DNA from: Fibrobacter succinogenes
Lineage (GTDB): Bacteria > Fibrobacterota > Fibrobacteria > Fibrobacterales > Fibrobacteraceae
Direction of reading: 5' to 3'
Assembly (NCBI GenBank): GCA_902762305.1
Contig: CACWNW010000020.1
Span: 1-40,473, forward strand
Length of the DNA stretch: 40,473 bases
The notes under the pieces were generated by a model. It did not search any database, was not told the origin of the DNA, and was given only the letters and a program-made list of their open reading frames with translations. Below, in pieces: positions 32,135 to 39,561 of this stretch (the first letter of the stretch is position 1; each line of letters opens with the position of its first letter). Both the position numbers and the translations under genes were made by a program.

Positions 32135-33067
32135 ATGCAAATTCTAGAAAACGAGCCGATGAACATGCACACCTCTTTCAGGGTGGGCGGTCCGGCGCGT
32201 TTTTTCGTGAAGGCAGAAAGCATCGACGACCTAAAGCAGGCGCTCACGTTCGCAACCGAGAAGGGACTCCCCCACTTTATTCTCGGGAACGGCACGAACC
32301 TGCTTGTCTCGGACAAGGGCTACGAAGGCGTCGTCATCACGCTCGCCGGAGATTTCGCAAAAATCGAAGACCTCGGAAACGGCATATTCAAGGCCGGAGC
32401 CGCAGTCCCGCTCGGACGATTCGCCCGCATGGCACTCAAGCAGGGCTACGCCGGCATCCACAAGCTTGCAGGAATTCCGGGAACCCTCGGCGGGGCCATC
32501 TACATGAATGCAGGCGCCTACGGGCAAGAAATCGGAGCGCACTGCACGCAGGTTACCAGCCTAGATGCAAGCGGGAACATCTGCGAACGCACCACCGACG
32601 ACTGCTCCTTCGGATACAGACAAAGTATTTTCCAGAAAACCGGCGGCGCGCAGGCCGAAACAATCCTTTCGGCAACGTTCCAGCTAGAGAGCGGCAGTCT
32701 TGCAGGCGAATCGCTGGAGCAGACCGTCGCACGCCTCGAAGCCGAGCTGCAGGAATGTATGGCCAAGCGCAAGGCGACGCAGCCGCTGAACATGCCGAAT
32801 GCGGGTTCCACCTTCAAACGCATGGAACGCGGTTCAATCGAAATGCCGCAGCAGATTGCTCCCGGCTACTACATCGAGCAGGCGGGTCTCAAAGGGCACT
32901 GCATCGGTGGCGCCGAAGTCAGCACCCTCCACGCAAACTTCATCGTGAACGCGGGCGGCGCGACGGCAAAGGACATCCTCGACCTGAGCGATTACGTCAA
33001 GGCGTCCGTCGCAAAAAAATTCGGCGTCGAACTCCAGCGCGAAATCGTATTGCTCGGAGAATTTTAG
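32135..33067 (+). CDS. murB: UDP-N-acetylenolpyruvoylglucosamine reductase
   Basis: A 310-residue FAD enzyme that reduces UDP-GlcNAc-enolpyruvate with NADPH to UDP-MurNAc, the second committed step of peptidoglycan synthesis, in the cytoplasm. FAD-binding motifs are TSFRVGGPARFFVKA, ILGNGTNLLVSD and GIPGTLGGAIYMNAGAYGQE. The catalytic region has FGYRQSIF and AGSTFKRM, with the proton-donor Ser. The C-terminus has GGAEVSTLHANFIVNAGGAT and ELQREIVLLGEF with the conserved Glu. The length and lack of the extra type I loop suggest a type II MurB. The ATG is 6 bases after TATATT. A bidirectional terminator follows, shared with the convergent pseudo-subtilase gene. Confidence 0.96.
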   Translation: MQILENEPMNMHTSFRVGGPARFFVKAESIDDLKQALTFATEKGLPHFILGNGTNLLVSDKGYEGVVITLAGDFAKIEDLGNGIFKAGAAVPLGRFARMALKQGYAGIHKLAGIPGTLGGAIYMNAGAYGQEIGAHCTQVTSLDASGNICERTTDDCSFGYRQSIFQKTGGAQAETILSATFQLESGSLAGESLEQTVARLEAELQECMAKRKATQPLNMPNAGSTFKRMERGSIEMPQQIAPGYYIEQAGLKGHCIGGAEVSTLHANFIVNAGGATAKDILDLSDYVKASVAKKFGVELQREIVLLGEF

Positions 33068-33076
33068 AGCACAAAA

Positions 33077-33105
33077 AAAACAGTCGGAAAATTTCCGACT
33101 GTTTT
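33077..33105. terminator. Bidirectional terminator between murB and the subtilase-like gene
   Basis: AAAACAGTCGGAAA and TTTCCGACTGTTTT form a 14-base nearly perfect palindrome with A-run and T-run on its two sides. It lies 10 bases after the murB stop and 27 bases beyond the stop of the minus-strand gene, so it can end both transcripts. Confidence 0.9.
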
Positions 33106-33131
33106 GGATACAATGTATAATCCCTAAAGAA

Positions 33132-35090
33132 TTATCTGTTCGGACGATATTCAGAAGAAGTCAAGTTAAAGCCGAGAACGATTTCGCCCTTATTTTCACT
33201 ACGGCTATCTTCCGATTCGAGGGTAATTTTGAACACTAGGTATTCATAATCCGAAGCAATACTAACTTTTTCAAATGCATTGGTTGTGCTGTAAGAACCA
33301 CCAATAAACACACCCGGATTATTGAAGTTAAGACTCAGCGGTTCATTCAATGAACTCGACATGTAGGGAACGCTCAAATCAACATTGGCATCATCCAAAT
33401 AATAGTAGTCGTCGTTCGTACCATAAACTTCAAGATCAAAGTTCTGCGGAATCTTACCGATATTCGCAATATCATTACCGCTACTTAGCCAGGCAATTGC
33501 GGCAGTGGCAGGATTACTCGCGCTTCCCGGGTTTTCAATCACCATCCAAATTTCAGACTTGCCCCTGTTATTCACGCGGGTCCTCAACTTACTAATACTG
33601 CCATTCCAGAAACGAGAATCGTAGTTATAATCAGGCTTCGCTCCAATATCATCAAATACAAGGTACTTATAGGTCGGAGCCTTTTTCGTCGACGAAGTAA
33701 AGGCCAGCGGATTAGAGGTCAAGAGCAAAGCCTTAACAACTTCCGGATGCCAACGATAGAACGGATTAACAGACAGAAGGTTAGAAACCATACCAGCGGT
33801 GTATGCCGCGGCCATTTCGGTACCATCATAGAACGGCTGGTAATAATACTGCTTGTTATTATTCGTCTGCGTGTAGGTTCTAGCAAGGTCATCCATCATC
33901 ACATGAGTGTAGTTATAGATTTCCGGCTTCTGAGAGCAATCAGCGCATACCCGCGTCGAAGTGTAGTTGGTAACAGTATTGTTGAACGGTTCAATAGCGC
34001 CCACCGTGATAGCATTTGCTGCATACGCCTTCGAGTTCAAGTAACCGGGATTCGTTTTATCCAGTCCATAGTTACCAGCAGGAACGAATTCGATCGTACG
34101 GTTCTGGTAAATAAAGTTGTCCAAATCCCTGGCGTGAGAAGAATAACCCGTAGATTTAGAAATGCCGTTATTACGCACACCTATGTAGACCTGCGGAGTT
34201 CTACCAGCCGGATTATCAGGATTACCATTCTTACCCACATAAATTACAGAATGATTCGAAGATTCCTTCACCAGAGCGTAAGTCCTGGAGTCTCTCATTT
34301 CATAACCCGGAGCCACATTGAAAGATTCCGAACGATTATTCCTGATATAGCCAACAGGCCTATAATAACCAAGTTGAACAGGAAGAGCATCGGCACCCAT
34401 GTAAACGCCCACGTCCGTGGCCTTGTCATCATACCAGTTCGGTACTTTGGAAGCCTTAGAAAGGGTGTTCTTCACATAACTATATTGCTTGTAAGAAATT
34501 GTCTGGTTGGAATTATATGGTGAAGTCTGGGAAGTACTGCCGTTTGCACTATTGAAAGAAACCGTATACCCGTGACCGTTCGCATTCGTCCAGCCCGGAG
34601 TGCTCTGGCTAGTCATGGGTTCAGAATTCGAAAACATATAGCCCGCATATTCGGTGAGATTATCCTCACGAGATTCTTCCGTCCTAATAAAAATAGCTCC
34701 CAGACGGCTTCTATAATAAGCCCAGTTGTAATTACAATATCCACCCAAGCAATTATCCGTTTTGTCTACATAGTAACGTCTCAGGAAGTGATTCGCATTT
34801 GTATTGAAGCCACCATCCACCATACGATTGTTAGTCATATAAAGCGACCTGTATGCGCCCGCAATAGCCTTCACATTACTTGGCATACCCGTTTTCTGCA
34901 AAGAATGTGTCTCTAAAGAAGGACCAACTTTCTGTTGTTCATTCTTTTGGACCTTAGCGTAGTCCACATTTTTGTAGACCATCGGAGAGTTCATTTTGCT
35001 CGCCTTGCGGCCCAGAAGGTCATAATTACTTGTAGCGGCACTGACACCAATGCAGCCGAGAGTTAATGCAATAGGAATTATTTTATTCAT
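33132..35090 (-). CDS. Exported subtilisin-fold (S8-like) protein with Glu at the catalytic Ser position
   Basis: A 652-residue secreted protein; signal peptide MNKIIPIALTLGCIGVSA. Residues about 330-465 carry the C-terminal half of an S8 subtilase: TIEFVPAGNYG (oxyanion Asn 340), AYAANAITVGAIEPFNN, then YDGTEMAAAYTAGMVSNLL (422-440) and HPEVVKALLLTSN. In active subtilases the motif is GTSMAAP; here Glu 425 takes the place of the nucleophile Ser. No convincing DTG or HGTHVAG motif is seen upstream, so all three catalytic residues seem to be lost. The fold is probably kept as a binding or structural domain. The first 320 residues are rich in Asn, Tyr and Ser. The gene is more AT-rich than most neighbours. 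AGGGGA lies directly before the ATG, and a TATATT -10 is at 35132-35127, giving a leader of about 30 bases. Confidence 0.8.
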   Translation of the reverse strand: MNKIIPIALTLGCIGVSAATSNYDLLGRKASKMNSPMVYKNVDYAKVQKNEQQKVGPSLETHSLQKTGMPSNVKAIAGAYRSLYMTNNRMVDGGFNTNANHFLRRYYVDKTDNCLGGYCNYNWAYYRSRLGAIFIRTEESREDNLTEYAGYMFSNSEPMTSQSTPGWTNANGHGYTVSFNSANGSTSQTSPYNSNQTISYKQYSYVKNTLSKASKVPNWYDDKATDVGVYMGADALPVQLGYYRPVGYIRNNRSESFNVAPGYEMRDSRTYALVKESSNHSVIYVGKNGNPDNPAGRTPQVYIGVRNNGISKSTGYSSHARDLDNFIYQNRTIEFVPAGNYGLDKTNPGYLNSKAYAANAITVGAIEPFNNTVTNYTSTRVCADCSQKPEIYNYTHVMMDDLARTYTQTNNNKQYYYQPFYDGTEMAAAYTAGMVSNLLSVNPFYRWHPEVVKALLLTSNPLAFTSSTKKAPTYKYLVFDDIGAKPDYNYDSRFWNGSISKLRTRVNNRGKSEIWMVIENPGSASNPATAAIAWLSSGNDIANIGKIPQNFDLEVYGTNDDYYYLDDANVDLSVPYMSSSLNEPLSLNFNNPGVFIGGSYSTTNAFEKVSIASDYEYLVFKITLESEDSRSENKGEIVLGFNLTSSEYRPNR

Positions 35091-35540
35091 TTCCCCTGTC
35101 CTTTTTGTACATGAAAGAATGGCTTCAATATAATATTTTTATTTTATACGAGATATACAAAACATGATATTTTATGAACAAATTCGTACAAATTCACTTT
35201 CTTCAACATCCTGCACCATCATGTATTTTATTTGTAAGATGTTTTACATAATCATTTATGCGGTTAGGCAAGGGTCTTGTTTGAACAATTCCACCATTAA
35301 AACTGTGTAAACAAACAGTGAAACAAATACCTTCTAAAGTTTATATTCAAAAAAATTTTTCATCATATATGCCACAATCAACATATCATACAAATTTGTC
35401 AAAAATAAAACAGTTTTAATAAATTATCAAATAAATCTTACAAACAAATTACTTTGTTGTCGGTAAAACGCTTCTTTTAACAAAAAAGCGTACATCAACA
35501 AAACATTATCAAAAACGACCTTCTTAAAGGCTTTTTTACG
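35091..35540. other. AT-rich intergenic region between the subtilase-like gene and guaA
   Basis: About 450 bases of very AT-rich DNA without a credible gene. It includes a -10 for the minus-strand gene (TATATT, 35132-35127) and many A/T runs. ATTACTTTGTTG at about 35448 matches the box found inside the triple-hairpin elements, but no hairpins accompany it here. Its composition differs sharply from the GC-rich genes around it. Confidence 0.6.
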
Positions 35541-35607
35541 GATTTTGGGCCAAAATCACCTCTTTTGGGGCAAAAGGATCTTAAACCAAGGCCAAATTTT
35601 CTATCTT
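35541..35607 (+). promoter_or_regulatory. guaA promoter with twin palindromic sites
   Basis: Two palindromes have the same form: TTTTG-GGC-CAAAA (35543-35555, inside a longer GATTTTGG-G-CCAAAATC) and TTTTG-GGG-CAAAA (35563-35575). Their starts are exactly 20 bp apart, two helical turns. The likely -10 is TATCTT at 35602-35607, 8 bases before the guaA ATG. The sites would sit about -70 to -40 from the transcript start, as expected for a dimeric regulator. The regulator is unknown. Confidence 0.6.
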
Positions 35608-35615
35608 TGGGGCGT

Positions 35616-37451
35616 ATGAAGAACGTTGACACTATTGCCGTTTTGGACTTTGGCGGGCAGTACGCCCACCTGATTGCCAACCGAGTACGCCGCTTGGGCG
35701 TATTTACCGAAATCCACTCCCCTGCCGCCCCGGTCTCTGAACTGGAAGGCGTGAAGGGAATCATCTACAGCGGCGGCCCGAGTAGCGTGTACGCGGCCGA
35801 CGCCCCGGAATACAATCCCGAAATTCTGGACCTCCCCGTGCCGAAGCTTGGCATCTGCTACGGTCACCAGCTCATCGCCCAGCAATTGGGCGGGCACGTG
35901 GAACCGGGCAAGGTGAAGGAATACGGCATCGCCGACCTTATCGTGGGCGACGAAAAGTGCCCGCTTTTGAAGGGTCTCCCGAAGGCCAGCCCCATGTGGA
36001 TGAGCCACGGCGACCAGGTGACGAAGCTCCCCGAAGGCTACAAGATCGTGGCCAGCACCAAGGACTGCGAAATCGCCGCCGTCGCCTTCAACAGCGACAA
36101 GCCTGAACGCCAGATTTTCGGCATCCAGTTCCACCCGGAAGTCACGCACAGTAAGTTCGGCATGAAGTTACTCGAGAACTTCATCGACTTCACCGGCGCC
36201 AAGAAAACCTGGAACATGAAGAGCTACCTGCCGCTCATCACGCAGCGCATCAAGGACCAGGTCAAGGACCGCAAGGTGTTCTTGCTCGTGAGTGGCGGTG
36301 TGGACTCCACCGTGGCATTCGTGCTCTTGAACCGCGTGCTCGGGCCGGAAAAAGTCCTCGGCCTACATGTGGATAACGGCATGATGCGCCTCGGCGAATC
36401 CCAGAAGATTATGGACTTCCTCACCAAGGAAGGCATGAACAACCTCAAGGTGCGCGATGCCAGCGAACACTTCCTTGCAAAGCTCAAGGGCGTGACCGCT
36501 CCGGAAACCAAGCGCGGCATCATTGGTAAGGAATTCTTGACAGTCAAGGACGAGGAAATGGCGAAGCTCAACCTCGATCCGAACCAGTGGATGATGGCTC
36601 AGGGCACCATCTACCCCGACACCATCGAAAGCGGCGGCACCAAGAACGCCGACAAAATCAAGACGCACCACAACCGCGTGCAAGAAGTTCTGGACCTCAT
36701 GGAAAAGGGCCTCGTGCTCGAACCGCTCGCCGACCTGTACAAGGACGAAGTCCGTGCCCTCGGCGAAGAACTCGGCATCCCGCACAACCTCGTGTGGCGA
36801 CACCCGTTCCCGGGCCCGGGCCTCGGCGTGCGCCTGCTCTGCAGCGACGGCGTGCTCGCCAATGACATGGTGAAGTTCGAAGACGTGAAGGACACCGCCG
36901 GTCAGTCGCTCGCCGACTACCTGAAGGCAAACAACATTGCAGGCCGCCTGCTCCCCATCAAGAGCGTGGGTGTGCAGGGCGATGGCCGCACCTACGCGCA
37001 GCCGTTCCTCATTACCACTCCGGGCTTAAGCTGGAAGGATTGCGAAAAGTTCTCCACCGAACTTGCCAACCGATTCAAAGCCATCAACCGCGTCATCTAC
37101 CAGATTGGCAGCGTCGCCGATGAAGACCCGAAGCTTGTCGAACAGTTCGCCACCCGTGAAAACTTCGATACGCTCCGCAAGTTCGACAACATCTGCACAG
37201 AATTCCTGCAGGCCAACGACCTGTACGAAAAGATTTGGCAGATGCCGGTGGTTCTCGTTCCGCTTCGCACGGCAAACAAGCCCTGCATTGTGATGCGCCC
37301 GGTGAACTCCACCGAAGCCATGACGGCTAACTTCGCCGAAATCGACCAGGGAATGCTCGCTGGTCTCTGGCGCAAGTTCGAAGCCGAAGGCGCCGGCAGC
37401 CTGTGGTACGACGTCACGCACAAGCCGCCCGGAACCATCGAGTGGGAATAA
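35616..37451 (+). CDS. guaA: GMP synthase (glutamine-hydrolysing), long form
   Basis: A 611-residue enzyme that converts XMP to GMP with ATP and glutamine, the last step of GMP synthesis. The class I amidotransferase domain has LGICYGHQ (nucleophile Cys 81) and FGIQFHPEVTHS (His 173, Glu 175). The ATP-pyrophosphatase domain has the P-loop SGGVDST (226-232), then GTIYPDTIESG and RHPFPGPGLGVRLLC. The dimerisation domain ends KPPGTIEWE. Typical bacterial GuaA is about 510-525 residues. The extra length is an insertion of about 90 residues between GVRLLC and the end, with LLPIKSVGVQGDGRTY and KIWQMPVVLVPL. These resemble the inserted domain of human-type GMP synthetase rather than E. coli GuaA. 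The start at 35616 follows TATCTT and 8 bases containing GGGG; the open frame upstream crosses the promoter. Confidence 0.97.
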   Translation: MKNVDTIAVLDFGGQYAHLIANRVRRLGVFTEIHSPAAPVSELEGVKGIIYSGGPSSVYAADAPEYNPEILDLPVPKLGICYGHQLIAQQLGGHVEPGKVKEYGIADLIVGDEKCPLLKGLPKASPMWMSHGDQVTKLPEGYKIVASTKDCEIAAVAFNSDKPERQIFGIQFHPEVTHSKFGMKLLENFIDFTGAKKTWNMKSYLPLITQRIKDQVKDRKVFLLVSGGVDSTVAFVLLNRVLGPEKVLGLHVDNGMMRLGESQKIMDFLTKEGMNNLKVRDASEHFLAKLKGVTAPETKRGIIGKEFLTVKDEEMAKLNLDPNQWMMAQGTIYPDTIESGGTKNADKIKTHHNRVQEVLDLMEKGLVLEPLADLYKDEVRALGEELGIPHNLVWRHPFPGPGLGVRLLCSDGVLANDMVKFEDVKDTAGQSLADYLKANNIAGRLLPIKSVGVQGDGRTYAQPFLITTPGLSWKDCEKFSTELANRFKAINRVIYQIGSVADEDPKLVEQFATRENFDTLRKFDNICTEFLQANDLYEKIWQMPVVLVPLRTANKPCIVMRPVNSTEAMTANFAEIDQGMLAGLWRKFEAEGAGSLWYDVTHKPPGTIEWE

Positions 37452-37686
37452 GGCGAGAGTCGCGACAAAAAGCTGGCTTTTTGTCATGACCGAGCCGCGG
37501 GAACACGCGTTTGAACAAAGTGAAAGCGCCGTGGGAGTAGCGCGGAGCCGAGTGTCGCAAAAATGAGCTTGCTCATTTTTATGACCGAGGCGAACAAGCA
37601 GACGCCGAAGCCGTAGGCGTAAGCGTCAGTAAGGCGAGTGTTGCAGGGCTGCTTGCAGACCTATAACCGAGCCGCGCGAACATGCG
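37450..37686. repeat. Three-unit repeat with conserved shoulders and variable hairpins
   Basis: The units start at about 37451, 37544 and 37632. Each has a left shoulder like GGCGAGTGTCGC, then a hairpin, then a right shoulder like ATGACCGAGCCGCG and GAACA-GCG. The stems are unrelated in sequence: GACAAAAAGC/GCTTTTTGTC (37464-37485), AAAAATGAGC/GCTCATTTTT (37559-37580), AGGGCTGC/GCAGACCT (37645-37662), each with a 2-base loop (TG or TT). Unit 1 begins at the guaA stop and may end its transcript. The remaining bases have no gene. Confidence 0.75.
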
Positions 37687-37722
37687 ACGAGCATAGCGCA
37701 ATCGCAATGGGAATAGCATCAT

Positions 37723-37744
37723 CTGTCACCCCGGAGGGTGACAG
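37723..37744. terminator. Hairpin at the end of the 37750 lipoprotein gene
   Basis: CTGTCACCC and GGGTGACAG form a perfect 9-bp stem around CGGA, 5 bases beyond the stop of the minus-strand lipoprotein gene. There is no U-run, so it may act as a terminator, an RNA-end protector or a repeat. Confidence 0.5.
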
Positions 37745-37749
37745 GGTGT

Positions 37750-38634
37750 CTACCACTTCCAGGGTTTCTTTATCTTAAAGAACGTCGTGATTTCGGTGGA
37801 GTCTTCGACACCGTACATATCCGAGTAATGCGCCATCCACGTAATGGTCGTATCGTTTTTAGGAACTTCCGTAGTATCCGCAAACACATGGATGCTCGAT
37901 TTATAGCCCACCAATTTCTGCGGGAACTTGATAAACGAGGTGTAATTGCAGGAATATACCGTAAGCGAAACGGTGTACCCATCCAAAGAAACAATAGTCG
38001 TGTCGGCCAACGGGGTTCCGTCTTTCCCGTCAAAGATGACCACTTTTCCGGCTGTCGACGAAGCATAAGCCCATTCTGTCAAACGGCTATGATCAAGGTC
38101 ATAAAAATCAAAATATGTCTTGGATTCACCAGACCAATAATCTGAATATTTCTTTTCCACAACGACCGTATCAAAGGCATCCTGCAATTTTTTCGCATTG
38201 AAAGGCGGAATTTCGATATACGGCGGAATATAGTTCGACAAGCGCTGAGGGCCATAATTGATATAGGTCGTATCACCGACTCTCACCTGATGTTCTACAG
38301 GCCGTTCTTTGCCGGGCATAACGACAGCCTCTCCGTTCTGCAAATATTCAAACCGAAAACAGCTATAGAACTTTCTCAATGTACATTCAAAATAATCGTT
38401 CCAGATGTCGCAAGCGAGGTTGTCCGTTGTCTCGGTTATAGTATCCAGTTTGTTCTTGCCAGAATAATAGACAAAGCTGTAAGCCTTCGCATTGACCGTA
38501 TCGCAGACAGCCCCCTCGGGGCAATCGCCCTGGACTCTGACACCGTCATCAGCATTGCTGCAAGCAAAGAAAAACGCCGAAGCGCAAGCCAAACAGGCAA
38601 TATTAAACAGACAATTAACCATTTTTGACGACAT
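37750..38634 (-). CDS. Lipoprotein of unknown function
   Basis: A 294-residue lipoprotein. The start at 38634 (MSSKMVNCLFNIACLACASA) is supported by GGGAG 6 bases upstream; an earlier in-frame start at 38652 is less likely. The lipobox is FFACS, in the hydrophobic segment FNIACLACASAFFFAC. The mature part is rich in Tyr, Asp and Thr with alternating hydrophobic residues, so mainly beta. Six to eight Cys (for example DCPEGAVC, NLACDIW, YFECTLRKFYSC) may form disulfides. I recognise no domain. The style, a small Asp/Thr-rich lipoprotein with a short DGVRVQG linker, is common in Fibrobacter. It is 50 bases downstream of the FISUMP gene on the same strand. Composition is AT-rich relative to guaA. 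Confidence 0.72.
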   Translation of the reverse strand: MSSKMVNCLFNIACLACASAFFFACSNADDGVRVQGDCPEGAVCDTVNAKAYSFVYYSGKNKLDTITETTDNLACDIWNDYFECTLRKFYSCFRFEYLQNGEAVVMPGKERPVEHQVRVGDTTYINYGPQRLSNYIPPYIEIPPFNAKKLQDAFDTVVVEKKYSDYWSGESKTYFDFYDLDHSRLTEWAYASSTAGKVVIFDGKDGTPLADTTIVSLDGYTVSLTVYSCNYTSFIKFPQKLVGYKSSIHVFADTTEVPKNDTTITWMAHYSDMYGVEDSTEITTFFKIKKPWKW

Positions 38635-38684
38635 ACTTTTCTCCCGTTTCAATTATTTGCGGGGGCAATATAGAAAAAAAATGA

Positions 38685-39404
38685 TTAATCATTCCTTATG
38701 CAACGCAGGGGCAGTTCATTGGACTTGTAATCTTCGACTTGGACAAGCCCGCTTCTGCTTTTCGAAAGTTCCCAACTAGCCGCCTGCGTTTCGTTTATTT
38801 GCGTGATGCTCCAGAAACGTGTTTTCCAACCGACATCCAAGAAATTTCCGTTCATAAAACGAAAACCGGATGGCAAAGCATTAAAATTGGATTCATTCGT
38901 CCCGTTTCCACCTTTCCAGGCATACGTCGACTTGAGCACCTCAGCGCCCCTCCCTTTCGACTTGCTGTTGACATACGTCGTCAAATGAATCCAATCTGAA
39001 TCTGTAGGGATATGCCATCCATCGGGGCAAATGCCGCGAAAATTCGTCTCGTAAATGAGTTTGCAAACATTCTGGTTGCAGTTCGGGGTGGCCCCGACAG
39101 CCTGTGCCCAAGTGTAATAACGGCCAAAACGTTCGCACGATTTCTGATTCAATTCCAGGCATTCGCTACCGGGAGCGTAGAACCTCAAGTTTTCCGCCAT
39201 CCAAATCTTCTTGCCAATCATGACAATCTTGTAGCGTTCCCCGTCGCGCGAATCCACCAGATAATACGGAGCCGTCGTTTTCGGCTCAACATTTTGAACA
39301 GCAGGCTTTTCTTTTGGAGGCGGAGCAAAAGGCGACACGCTCCAGTCAACCTGCGCAAACAATTCAAGGCTCAGAAATAGAATTGCAAAAACAAAAAACC
39401 TCAT
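38685..39404 (-). CDS. FISUMP-domain exported protein
   Basis: A 239-residue protein with signal peptide MRFFVFAILFLSLELFAQ. After a Pro-rich linker (about 22-45), residues 48-239 form a Fibrobacter succinogenes major paralogous domain. Its hallmarks are DSRDGERYKIVMIGKKIWMA, then ENLRFY (together the D-RDG-Y-IVKIG-WMAENL pattern), then ERFGRYYTWAQA, GICPDGWHIPTDSDW, SNFNALPSGFRF and LPLRCIRND at the end. The domain is a large paralogous family in this phylum, related to C-type-lectin-like folds, on secreted or surface proteins; binding of ligands or partners is assumed. Four Cys in the middle (ECLELNQKSC, CNQNVC) probably make disulfides. TATTTT lies exactly 7 bases before the ATG and there is no Shine-Dalgarno site. 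An inverted repeat spans the start. Confidence 0.93.
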   Translation of the reverse strand: MRFFVFAILFLSLELFAQVDWSVSPFAPPPKEKPAVQNVEPKTTAPYYLVDSRDGERYKIVMIGKKIWMAENLRFYAPGSECLELNQKSCERFGRYYTWAQAVGATPNCNQNVCKLIYETNFRGICPDGWHIPTDSDWIHLTTYVNSKSKGRGAEVLKSTYAWKGGNGTNESNFNALPSGFRFMNGNFLDVGWKTRFWSITQINETQAASWELSKSRSGLVQVEDYKSNELPLRCIRND

Positions 39405-39437
39405 GTAGAATAAAATAGATTTTCTACACGAGGTTTT
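39395..39437 (-). promoter_or_regulatory. Inverted repeat around the FISUMP gene start
   Basis: AAAACCTCATGTAGAA (39395-39410) and TTCTACACGAGGTTTT (39422-39437) are complementary in 15 of 16 positions, 11 bases apart. The spacer holds the -10 (TATTTT on the minus strand, 39417-39412), and the left arm contains the ATG. If the message is leaderless the repeat is not an RNA leader structure, so a DNA-binding dimer covering the promoter is the likelier reading. Confidence 0.55.
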
Positions 39438-39496
39438 ATCGAATTTTTTCAGGTTACCGATAAACGGACAAATTAGCCGACAAAGCGTGAGCCGAA

Positions 39497-39519
39497 GCCC
39501 TCAAGCGAAAGCTGAGGGC
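39497..39519. repeat. GAAA-loop hairpin downstream of purL
   Basis: GCCCTCA-A-GC and GCTGAGGGC form a stem with one bulged A and a GAAA loop. The shoulders (GAGCCGAAG before, GGAGGCGAGAG after) resemble those of the three-unit repeat after guaA. It lies about 43 bases beyond the purL stop and may help end its transcript. Confidence 0.5.
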
Positions 39520-39561
39520 GGAGGCGAGAGAAAAGGGCCTACCAGCGATTCGTCCCCAACA

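Noticed and set aside
35091-35615. Possible purine riboswitch upstream of guaA
   Set aside because: No conserved aptamer core is visible, and the apparent -10 leaves no room for a leader.
37450-37690. Considered a CRISPR array
   Set aside because: Units are not identical, spacing is irregular, the variable part is itself a hairpin, and no cas gene is present.
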